Shown here piece by piece: positions 54,443 to 64,000 of a stretch of 64,000 nucleotides of DNA. This DNA comes from Scolanthus callimorphus. Its lineage: Eukaryota; Cnidaria; Anthozoa; Actiniaria; Edwardsiidae. Made by a program: the position numbers and the translations under genes. Within the stretch, counting starts at the first letter, position 1; every line of letters starts with the position of its first letter. The notes under the pieces are model-generated. The model worked only from the letters and a program-made list of their open reading frames with translations. It was not told where the DNA came from and searched no databases. The stretch covers positions 186,001-250,000 of the forward strand of contig CM066924.1 in the NCBI GenBank assembly GCA_033964015.1, read 5' to 3'.

Positions 54443-57400
54443 CTGAAAACAGATTGGTCCATTACTCCAAGTCCTTAGCAAGACAAATCATCTACGGTTC
54501 CTAACAATGCTGCACTGCGTCTCAATATTGAGTGTATTGATCTGTCATGCCATTCGAGTTAGCAAACATAGCATGACACTGCCAGGAGGCTTCCACTTCT
54601 TAAACGAAAGACACAATAAAATCGACTTGGAAAATTGATATCCCGCTCTCTCTCCCCCGCCCCTCTCAATGTTGGATGGACCGGACAAAAGATTTTAGGC
54701 GTTTTTGACCAACATTGAAGAGGGACAGAGGAGAAACGATGACGAAGAAAGAGTAAACTGTTGCATGCTTGCTAAAAGGTCAAGTCAACAAATTATTCAA
54801 GATAACCTGTCGAGGATTGTAGAACAGGGTTATTAGGTAAGGCAGACGAGAGTTTGCTTTTATTGTCTCGGTTTATTAGAAATTTTGTCACGCGTAGAAC
54901 ATAATAGACCAATGTGGAGATATAATGTATTTTACCTGTGATGGTTTTCCGTCCATTCCTGGTGGTGACACCATTCCACCTCCCATGCCATTTTGTCCCA
55001 TCATGCCTTGGGGCACTGCATTCCCACGCGTGCCGTCACTAGTGCCCAGACCCTGCGGACTCTGAGAGCTCTCCAATGACGTCACTGTAGACGATGCAGT
55101 GGGTCCACGTTTTTCTGTCAGCTCTCCGGCCTGTTCCGATAGAAAAATCAGGGTTGATCATAACAAGTACACAAACTACCACTCCCCGTCCATTCGCGAT
55201 CCACACAAAACATAGCCTGCAAAACTAATCGCTACCTGGAGAAAAGTGAAAAGTTGTGGCACATGCTAACTTTCGAAGGAATTAAAATCTCATTGACAAT
55301 CAAAATGTTATTTTTCTTCTGGATTCTAGCTCAACTTTAATTACAGCTGTTTCAAATAACACGCGGCAAGTGCGTTTAAAATATCGAGTTGGCTTTTGGT
55401 AGTCAATCAAACCGTGCTAGCCAATCAGATCCTTACACAGTTTCTACTTTACCAGTCGAATGGCTTCCGGTGTGAGACACGTCGCGGAAGAAACTGGGAA
55501 AGGATCTGATTGGCTAACAACACTGATTGATTGACTACAAAGAAAACAGATGTTTTGACACTAGGTTTCTGAAATAGTTCCCGCTGCGATCGTGTTCGTC
55601 AGCCGCCAAGTTTCAGGCACGGTCAGTCAAGTTACAAAGCTTTCAGGAAAGCTTGGGGACCAAAGAGCCACTGTTTATTTACACTATACCGTACCTTAGC
55701 TAGAGCATCGAGACCACTTTCTGGAATCTGTGAAGCTGGACCTAGGGAGAAGAAACGTGTTATTCATAAATAAAACAATACCAATAATGGAGGAGGATAA
55801 TTTAATTAGCTGTAATGCAGTCACATTCACAAGAAATAAGCAAAATAATCGTCTTGTTTATTAAAAAACATTTCAACTTTCAGACAAGTACGAATTTGAA
55901 GTGCTTTCGTCTGTTATACCACGCCTAAGAAGCGTGCAAGAACAACAATTTACAAAATCTGTTTTCGAAACCACTTGGCATAGTGTGGATGCCACCTTAA
56001 GCTAGTCACGCTATAGTCCCGTTAGAATCACGCTATAGTCAGGTTAGAATCACGCTATAGTCAGGTTAGAATCACGCTATAGTCATGTTAGAATCACGCT
56101 ATAGTCACGTTAGAATCACGCGATAGTCACGTTAGAATCACGCTATAGTCACGTTAGAATCACGTCACCGACCTTTAGATCCGGGGAAATGAAATATAGA
56201 CTCGTCCGCAGCCCCCATGGCTTGCTTGGCACTCCGTTGCTGCATTGCTAAGAACTGTTGCTGTTGCATCTCGGGACTTGTCATGCCGCCTTCTGGTGAG
56301 ACTCGTGAGAAATCCGGGTTGCTCCCACTACTAATGGGCCCCATACTGCCACGGGAGGACATACCCGAGGGGCTGGGCATGATCTGAGGGGGCATCCCAC
56401 CCGACTGCACCTGGTAATCACTGGGGAGGGAATGCTTCAGTCAATTATTTGGACATTCGTGTTGGAACGAGCTGAGCTGCGTACCGCCATTTCAGTGAAC
56501 CAACCTATCGGAATGCTCTGTACCATTTGCAAACAACCCATTGGCCAAATAAGGCATCATATCGATAGTGAAATGCGCCATCGCACTCGGGATTTCATTC
56601 CAATCGGAATAATTCGTACCATTAAAACAATAATGAATAATTAATAAGAATAACACAATAGAAACACAATTAATCACAGGACAGTAGCGTGTTATAAACC
56701 ACAGGAATCACGGAATATTTTTTTCTTTTTTTCTTACGAAAATGTTAATTTCTGTGACTCAGCAAAATATTTCTCTCGCGGCAAAAGATACTTCCATTTA
56801 GCATCTCACCATAACTTGACAATTCATTATTTACATACTTGTTTACTAGTGTATTCGTGCAGACTACATATTCAGCCTCGTCCGTGTAGGGGTTTTGGAA
56901 ACTAAAGCAGCTTGTTCTCAACCACACCCAGTCACCACTCTTTGCTCGGAATCGATATCGTACCGATAACGTCTGACCTTTGAGCTTCATTACTGTGGAA
57001 ATAGCGAAAAAGGGGGAAAATGCAGTGAGAAATAGTGTTTGGCACATTTGTAGACCAGATGGACTTACCAGGCAACATGACTAGTGCAGCCAAAAGCTCG
57101 ACTGCCAAGAGCAACTATAAAATGTAAATTGTACAAGACAAACAGTGACAAGGCTTCCCAGCAAGGTATTCAGCTTCAAAATATAGCTGACTCTCAGGAG
57201 ATAAGGGACACGGTCACCGAAAATTTGAAAAAAAAAGATGTTGCAAAGATATTCTCGGCTTCTAATAGAGCATACATGAGGAAATTTGCCTCAGTATACG
57301 GGGACAAACGCACTAGATTTCCCTACTTCTTTCTTTAAACTAAAGACCGGTTTACACTTGCGATTTTTGTTGCATTTGTCGCGGCGACTCGCGCGAGTTG

Positions 57401-60400
57401 CAATTCTGACTCTCTTTTGTAAACAAGATGCAAATCCGGTGCGATTTCTGTGCCCTCTTTTCTTTAAATCGCATCAAGAGTTTCAATCTCTGCGACATCA
57501 CGCAACAAAAATCGCGCGGCAGATCGCGCCGAGTTGCACCTAGTTCATCACTAATTTAGTGATTTTGAGTTGACGCGTACGTGCGAGAAAAACCGACGCC
57601 ACACGCGCGACAGAAGTTGCAGCAAAAATTGCAAAATCAGAATAAGACTGCCAAACCTTGGTCGTAGCTCTCCATCATATGGTCTAGATCATCTGGGTGA
57701 AAAAAGTCGTAACATAACTGTCCCAACATTTCTCTTGGTTGATATCCCAGAACATCAGTTACTCTGCAAACAGAAAGCATGACATCAATAAGCTTTGTTG
57801 GCGTCAGACGAGTTCAGTTTTCCCTGACACTTCAACAAGGAAAGTTTTAGTTTTCCTGGAATCATGGAATACTAATGAGAGTATGCTCTCCGCGAAAATT
57901 CACAGACAGGGTGATGTAAGAATGAACAGTTCTGGAAAAACTTGGACACAATTCGCTGACCCTGGACATAATTCGCTGACCCTGGACACAGTTGTTCTGA
58001 TGTTTCATGCTCTGGCTGACTTTCCAGTCATTTTTAGTCAGCATTTTTTGCCAAGTAAAACATCCAGGCCTGGCCTAGGATTATAGCGTTTTGGTATTGC
58101 GAGTTAGTTAGTGTAAAAATAAACCCATATACCAGGGCTGGAAATCCACTACATTGCCCATCATAATGTCCAATCCAAATCGACAAATGTTGGACCAATA
58201 ATGTGATAATTATCGTCGGTCGGTCATAACGTCAGGTAAATAGAGGGTTGGTTTGTGCCCCAAGTTTCAAATATGTTCGACCAGAATATGGAGTTTGAAC
58301 GGACAAATGCCAGATCAAGTGAGCAATATATTTTCAGCTTAGTCAACCTGTGCCTAATCTCTCTCAAGGGACAAAGATCCTACCTTTGATCCACAAAGGT
58401 GAACTTGCCGTCAAGGCTATGTCTCGAGATGAACTCGCACACAGTGGGGGTATCAACAAGGTCACTGCTCTGCGGTACGCTAGCAGGCTGTAATCGGCCA
58501 ATGGTAACTAATGACGTTCCATTTGGATCTTCCCCTTGAAAGCTGGCTACTCCATCGGTGTGTCCACTCCAATTCTGTTAATAATGAAATAAGCTGAATA
58601 ATACCTTTAATCCGAAACCCACAGAGTTTTTAACGTGTGGCAGTAATACGGTCGATTGTATTTATCTGTCCCGTCTCAAAATTTTGACAGTTGAAGGTAA
58701 ATTTGCCAGCCCATGTGCGAAGTCTAGTTCTATTCTTGCACCGTTCGTGAGTGGAAAATCATTAGAATGTTTGGATTAAATGTTTGGATTCTTTCTGATC
58801 GAAAACACTTTGAACTCCAAAATATGAACTTTTTGCTTCAAGTTTTCCCGACAAAAAATAAAATGATTGGCCTGATTTACCTTTAAATATCCTGTGCAAT
58901 GCACAACAGCATAATCATCTTCCAAGATGGGGACCTTCGGGTGTTCCTTCTCTTTGACGTTGTCTTCATTTCCTCGTCTTATGCGACAGATGAAGTTCCG
59001 TCTGGTGCTGGAGTACATCCGTGATAAAGCTAGAGAACAGAAAATGCTTGAAAACGGTACTGAACAAGTCAAAGGCATAGAGAGCGGTGTACAGAAGAGT
59101 CGAAATAACACGTTCCTATTGGTTGAGCTGTCGGGTCTTTGTTTAGTCAGCCAATCAGAATGGAAAGAAAAAAACAAAACACACGTTCCTATTGGTTGAG
59201 CTGTCGGGTCTTTGTTTAGTCAGCCAATCAGAATGGAAAGAAAACCCAGACACACAGTGACCCTTGTTCCTTGGTTTATTGGTGAATGGGTTTCGTTTCT
59301 GATTGGCTGAGTGTGTTTGCTTTGTCTTTAGTTTTCGACACGCATCTGAAATCCGCTCTTCTGTGCAAAAACGAAACAAGACAACGCAACACAACAAGAG
59401 TAAACAAGAGAAAACCTAACCTCCATGTGTATCTCTCTTGACACTCCCAGCTTGAAAAAAATAAATATAAAGACATGTTAGGGCGACACATTTTTTTAGT
59501 ATGTTTGCAGAAGGACAGGACAAGGTATCCCTGACCGCACAAAAGGTCTGAGCAGATAACCAAGGCTTTTGATAGGTTGTGAAAATGCAAGCCAGCAAAA
59601 TGTCTAGAAAGAACCAACAAAACTATCCATCAACCACAAAATTTAATTTAACTACAAACTTGGCCGAAGATATCCTATCTACCCAAAGGCCACACTGTCT
59701 GTCGAAAATTTGTGGATTTACTTTTGAAAATTTGACACCAAAATCGCACTTTCACATTTAGCTAAATATGTAACCGTTCGAGCCCTGCCATCAGTAATCT
59801 ACTAAATTTTGTGTCATGATAGTTTAATCTCAAATAACTTACTTTTGATGTCGAGGACACGTCCAGCATCTGGTGATTCAGATGAGGTGAGTTGATCTCT
59901 AACTTTCTCACAATCATCTGGGTGAATAAGGTCATATAGACACTGATTCATCCAGGCAGCCTACAAAAGGGCAAGAAAACAGCAATTAAAAAGGTCACAC
60001 GAGAGAACATTGTAGCGCAATATACCCAAAGGGTTGACTTCTAGAGTAACCATGGAAAAACATCGGCTTCACTAGTCGGTAAAGGCTGGTTTCCATATAA
60101 GGTAGTCTTATCTGTCGTATCAGTCAATCGTGAAACAAAAGAATAATTTCAATTTCCATTGTCTCACGGTCCACAGATATGACAGATAAGACTATATGGA
60201 AACCAGGCTTAATGATAATGAGCCTTTGCTCCTGTGGATGCCGAGTATGCATCAGTATTTAGAGTCCAGCCAAAAACCCATTTCTTTGCCAACTCTTTAT
60301 TTTTTCACGTCAACCACACTGCCTGCCTCGACTAGCTTTCAGCTACTTAGCAGGTTGTGTGTGACACTATTTTGTTCTTTGTGAAAGTAAATAAATTGAT

Positions 60401-61535
60401 TCAGGTGATTTAGGAAGCAAAGCTGAGGATACACCTCATTTTGATCATGCCCCTAAAGTGATGCTTAAACCTTCTTGATTGGCAGAGCGGTCATCACTTT
60501 GTAATCACTTCTATAGGTTTTATTCAGAATTGATGTAATCACTTCGCGATAGGCTTTTCATCTGAAAATTGTTCTAGACTCACCTGGGGTTGATTGAGTA
60601 CTGGAGTAATGGAATCTGAGACGTAAACTACTGTAGCAGTGTTGCAATTGACAACAAATAAGAAACCATCGGCAGCCTATGATAACAGGACAACATAATA
60701 GTGATAGGAAACCGAATATGAAGCGAGATAGAGGATTGATATTTCTACCAGGATGTGGGACTTACATTTTAATACTGTGGGACACAGGATCTAAATCTTT
60801 GTTAGAAATGCGATTCAGGGTTCAATATTTTATCAAGGATTTTGCCAGGATTGGAAAATGCAGGGTTATCCATACAATGTGAAAAACATTAAGGTGGGAT
60901 TTTGGTCCTGTTTAACAGTGCGACTACACCAGCCAAGGCCACCCAAACAAATTTTTTAAAGACGGTGAAGATTTTGCATTATTTCAGGTGAATTTTAGTG
61001 TATAAAAGTGTTTCTAAGCTTCCATGAAAAACGAGTTTCATGATACCCTGTTGTCACTTGAGCAATCAAAAACTGTTTTGGGGGCAAACAAACTTTTAAA
61101 GTGCCTATAACGAAAAAATTCAATATGATTTAAGGCTCAAAAAATTCCACCACTATATCTTATGATAATGAATGAGTGAATGGTTCTAAGTTGAACGTCC
61201 CACTCCACGTTAATTTGTTCAGTGTGACCATTACCATATGCTTGTCTGTGGTGACAAGCGATATCAAGAGAAATCATCTTTGTTATGTTATAAGATATAT
61301 ATTGGGGTTAAAGTCATTTTTACAATTATGTTGAGTTCATGTTATAGACACTTTTTAAAGCATTTGAAAGGCAAGTTACATTTGATGTACATGTATTGCT
61401 GTAGCTTATTTTAAAATATCTCTATTCGACATCAAGTCAGCATGTGTAAATCCTTTCTTACCTCCAGAATCAAATGCTTGAGCTCCTGATCAGACAGGAA
61501 AGATGGCTTGTAGTTCACATCTTGGGGAGCTGCTC
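54060..61535 (-). CDS. ARNT: ARNT (HIF-1beta), 3' part of gene
   Basis: bHLH-PAS nuclear partner of AhR, HIF-alpha and SIM proteins. Exons in transcript order: 61462-61535, 60584-60676, 59843-59960, 59421-59450, 58881-59029, 58384-58574, 57657-57763, 56835-56992, 56173-56410, 55695-55741, 54936-55130, then a terminal exon 54060-54442 with a frame problem. [141 protein letters not shown] marks ARNT rather than BMAL. The C-terminus is Met/Gly/Gln-rich. Start and bHLH exons lie beyond the right edge. Confidence 0.95.
54936..55130 (-). CDS. ARNT: ARNT exon: C-terminal region
   Basis: Acceptor GGAACAG, donor GTAAAA. 65 codons, phase 0; [14 protein letters not shown] and [20 protein letters not shown]. 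Confidence 0.85.
55397..55540. mobile_element. MITE in an ARNT intron
   Basis: Ends TTTGGTAGTCAATCAA / TTGATTGACTACAAA with inner CTAGCCAATCAGATCCTT / AAGGATCTGATTGGCTAA. Confidence 0.8.
55695..55741 (-). CDS. ARNT: ARNT exon: C-terminal region
   Basis: Acceptor TCCCTAG, donor GTACGG. 47 bases, [15 protein letters not shown]. In phase with both neighbours. Confidence 0.82.
56007..56163. repeat. 22-bp tandem array
   Basis: Seven copies of TCACGCTATAGTCACGTTAG + AA, variable at one or two sites, next to the donor of exon 56173-56410. Confidence 0.95.
56173..56410 (-). CDS. ARNT: ARNT exon: C-terminal region
   Basis: Acceptor TTACCAG, donor GTCGGT. 79 codons plus one base; [18 protein letters not shown] and a QQQQ run. 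A 22-bp array begins 10 bases into the next intron. Confidence 0.85.
56835..56992 (-). CDS. ARNT: ARNT exon: end of PAS-B
   Basis: Acceptor [26 protein letters not shown] and [18 protein letters not shown]. The donor is either GTAAAT at 56834 (used here) or GTAAAC 12 bases earlier; both keep phase 0. Confidence 0.92.
57657..57763 (-). CDS. ARNT: ARNT exon: PAS-B
   Basis: Acceptor TTTGCAG, donor [26 protein letters not shown] and FHPDDLDHM. Confidence 0.96.
58384..58574 (-). CDS. ARNT: ARNT exon: inter-PAS and PAS-B start
   Basis: Acceptor TTAACAG, donor [17 protein letters not shown], then [17 protein letters not shown]. Confidence 0.96.
58881..59029 (-). CDS. ARNT: ARNT exon: end of PAS-A
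   Basis: Acceptor TCTCTAG, donor [24 protein letters not shown], then [13 protein letters not shown]. The intervening loop is much shorter than in vertebrates. Confidence 0.96.
59105..59245. repeat. About 73-bp duplication with ATTGG/CCAAT
   Basis: CACGTTCCTATTGGTTGAGC ... AGCCAATCAGAATGGAAAGA occurs twice in an ARNT intron, with further related words to 59310. Confidence 0.88.
59421..59450 (-). CDS. ARNT: ARNT 30-base micro-exon
   Basis: Acceptor TTCAAG, donor GTTAGG. Encodes [10 protein letters not shown], matching the vertebrate TGTVKKEG position. Needed to keep the frame. Confidence 0.88.
59843..59960 (-). CDS. ARNT: ARNT exon: PAS-A
   Basis: Acceptor TTTGTAG, donor [24 protein letters not shown] and AGRVLDIK. 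Confidence 0.97.
60085..60208. mobile_element. 124-bp MITE
   Basis: CTGGTTTCCATATAAGGTAG faces AGACTATATGGAAACCAG, with inner TCTTATCTGTC / GACAGATAAGA; in an ARNT intron. Confidence 0.8.
60584..60676 (-). CDS. ARNT: ARNT exon: PAS-A
   Basis: Acceptor ATCATAG, donor GTGAGT. 31 codons, phase 0: [19 protein letters not shown]. Confidence 0.97.
61462..61535 (-). CDS. ARNT: ARNT exon: start of PAS-A
   Basis: Acceptor GTCTAAG, donor GTAAGA. Two bases plus 24 codons, [19 protein letters not shown]. Confidence 0.95.
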
Positions 61536-64000
61536 CTTAGACAAGAAACACATTTAACCCAGGACCAAGGGACAGGGGGTCCATGTGAGTGCAGAGGGGT
61601 GGGCACCGGCAGTGCATTGACAAGACACAGTGATTGGCACAATGAGTAGCAGCAACATGGTGATGGCAGAGGCACGCAGTAGCAGGAAGAGAGCAAAGCA
61701 AAGAATGTTAATGCTGGAGTCAGACATAGCAACATGAGCTACGTCATGTTACCTTACTTTCAGTACACTTAATATATATATTATTTTCATGATTTGCTGG
61801 GAGAATATTTTTCCAAGGAATTAAATTTAATGCTTATTTTTGGTAGGGAGACACAGTTAGAGCAAGAAGAAGAGAGCAAGGCAAATGTATGGCAATGTTG
61901 GTGTCAAATGGACAAATAAAACAAAACTAAATGAAGCCTATGATTTCAGCTTTCTGTTATTACTTGAAAAAAGGTCATCTAGATTGCACCACTAGCATAG
62001 TTGGATCAAATATATCGTAGTTGCAGGCTTGCAATGTAAAATACCCTCTATAGTTTCAAGCTGTCACTCTAAGTAACCTCTTTCCATAACAGGAACATTT
62101 GAAATTAACTAAGCTAGCTCAAAACAGCAAAAATGAAAACAGCCACTTATTAATGTCCATACTTGTGTTTTTACTCAATACTTTTTAAGGTCAAGTCTAT
62201 AAGTTAAGCTGTTGGATGCTTCATCAATTTTCTGTTATTTGACATTTGCAGTAGTTTCTTTTTGCAAAGCATTTCTGAGTTCTGCTTAGTTAATAAATTA
62301 TTGTCTCTATACCAATGTTTATCACAGTCCAAATGATGAAGATATACACCATTAGCAAGACAAGATCAATCCTTCACTTTTTCTTGCTTCTAAGTATTTC
62401 CTCAAGATAAGGCTATGAGCTGAATTCTCTGCTGTTAAACAGAGATAATTTCCCTGGTTAACAATCAATTTCTAGGGTTATGTTCTGCAACAAACGTTGA
62501 CAGGAAAGCAAGATAAAAACACAATAATACATACATTATATTCCTTTCTAGGATAAGAAATTATATTATACTGAGCTTAAAAAGTGGCATTTATATGGCT
62601 TTAATTATCTGTGAGTGCTTTTAACTTCCTGTTCTCAATCTGGTTAGTTTTAGTAATTTTGGGGCACTGTTTTCAGATACCAACTATTTGGGTTAAGATC
62701 AATAAATTGAATCATCAAGTTGGCCCTGCTTTCATATAAGATCACAAAAGTTTTATATTCCTTTCCAGACAAAGACAATCCAATTAGTTTACACAACTGG
62801 AAAATCTCATAAACTAAAGCTGACAGGTTCTTTATAGAGTCCTCATGTGTTTAGAATTGTTAAGAGGTAAAACATAATCCAATTGAAACATAAACAAACA
62901 GAGACATATGGCCACATGCTGAGGTGGCAAACCAATTTGGTTGTGTAAACAATGATTATTTGATCTGAATCAAGTTGACCCATGTGACTACAATAGTTTA
63001 TTGTGTCTACCTGTGATTTTACAAACAGTTCACAGCAACAAAAGTTGCACCCTGTCTGGTACGTGGAGCAATTCATTAAGAGCCAGGAAGCATGTAGCAC
63101 ATGCATTGAAGCAGCAAATTATTAAAAGCAGGGTGTTAAAAAAAAGTATGGTATTTTGTAAAGTGGTTTCTTGGCAAAGTTATGGAGTGTGAGTAAAAGG
63201 CTGAGTTCAAACCTTGAATTCTGTCACACTAAATTGGCTGATTTTAATAATAATAAAAAAATTAATTCCAATCCAAGCGATACTTTGAGGCTAATGAAAA
63301 ATAATTGTGTCTGGCAATAGGAGATCTCACACCTGATTTGAATGGGCTACCAGTAAGAAGGTTTAAAAATTGTAATTATGTGTAAGTGCGGCAGTAGCAC
63401 AGCATTGGCACAGCAGATAGTGATGGCGCTGCCTTATGTAAATGAGCGTGATAATTGACATTTTGGTCCAACATTACCGTATTTACCCGTATATAAGACG
63501 TACCTTGAATTTTGAGGTCATTTTGGCAAAAAAATCAATTTCTAAAGATTTTCAATTTGTATTTCGTGCAACAGCACTTCCATAAAGAAATCGCATGAAA
63601 AATAGACTGGCAGTAAATGGAAAATGACAATATAAACATGAGGGCAGATGTTTTACGCCACAAACAGATGAGTAAACTAGAATAATCATAGATCACTAAA
63701 TTGCGGTCGAAGCGAGTGTATCATGACTGAAGACAAAACGTACAGAGATTTCATGGGCAAGTCCAGAGCCTATAACTGGTGGAAACGCTGTTACAACTAG
63801 ACCTGTTTTCTTTCCATATAAAAACATCGAGTGTCGGAATACCTGGACTGGAGAGTGATGGAGGGTAGTTTTTCAAGTAACAGGGATTAATTGTAGCGAG
63901 ACCAAAAGGCCAACAGCCAAATAACTAAACTGGGAATTGTAGCGAGTTCCAAATATTCTGAGGTAGTGAGATCCGAAGGCCATCTTGCCGAACAAAAACT
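61536..64000. other. ARNT intron, no further exon found
   Basis: AT-rich. I searched the minus strand for the bHLH sequence expected upstream of PAS-A and found none, so this intron exceeds 2.4 kb. 63476-63510 (ACCGTATTTACCCGTATATA) shares its start with words at 45262-45280, marking a dispersed repeat. Confidence 0.6.

Overview
The window is nuclear DNA of an intron-rich animal. The protein matches, GT-AG introns and very dense foldback/MITE content suggest an anthozoan cnidarian (sea anemone or coral). That placement is an inference from overall character; no taxon-diagnostic gene is present.

Three conserved genes can be read exon by exon with consistent splice phases. (1) Positions 215-10508, + strand: the 3' two thirds of a single ezrin/radixin/moesin (ERM) gene, ten exons from the end of FERM F2 to the C-terminal actin-binding tail. 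Its 5' exons lie before the window. (2) Positions 34887-47966, - strand: a complete USP3-type ubiquitin hydrolase, 16 exons, 492 codons plus stop, ZnF-UBP domain followed by a USP catalytic domain with Cys box, two CxxC pairs, His box and Asn/Asp motif. (3) Positions 53896/54060-61535, - strand: the 3' part of ARNT (HIF-1beta), PAS-A, PAS-B and a Met/Gly/Gln-rich tail. The bHLH exons lie beyond the right edge. Upstream of USP3, divergently transcribed, is a CCAAT/TATA promoter driving a probable two-exon single-pass membrane microprotein (48602-48995, + strand). Each is treated as a separate locus; nothing suggests an operon.

The rest is accessory DNA. Introns and the 24-kb gap between ERM and USP3 are packed with tandem arrays: units of 7, 15-18, 18, 19, 20, 22, 31 with an 8-mer higher order, 34, 54, 63 and about 128 bp. 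They also carry palindromic transposon relics, many with visible target-site duplications (TA, TTAA, TTGG, 8-bp or 9-bp), often nested. A 5'-truncated LINE end sits in the last USP3 intron. Several long open frames come from arrays whose unit lacks stops and are not genes.

The most interesting signals are: a pair of loci at 31.5-31.9 kb and 50.2-50.5 kb sharing an NRF1-like site, a PSE-like element, a TATA box at fixed spacing and a T-run (candidate Pol III ncRNAs); a USP3-intron satellite carrying paired CRE palindromes and E-boxes; a CRE/ETS/CRE/ZNF143/YY1 cluster inside USP3; a 9-bp-TSD Foldback element; a transposon insertion dated by its own empty-site copy; and a frame break at the ARNT C-terminus.
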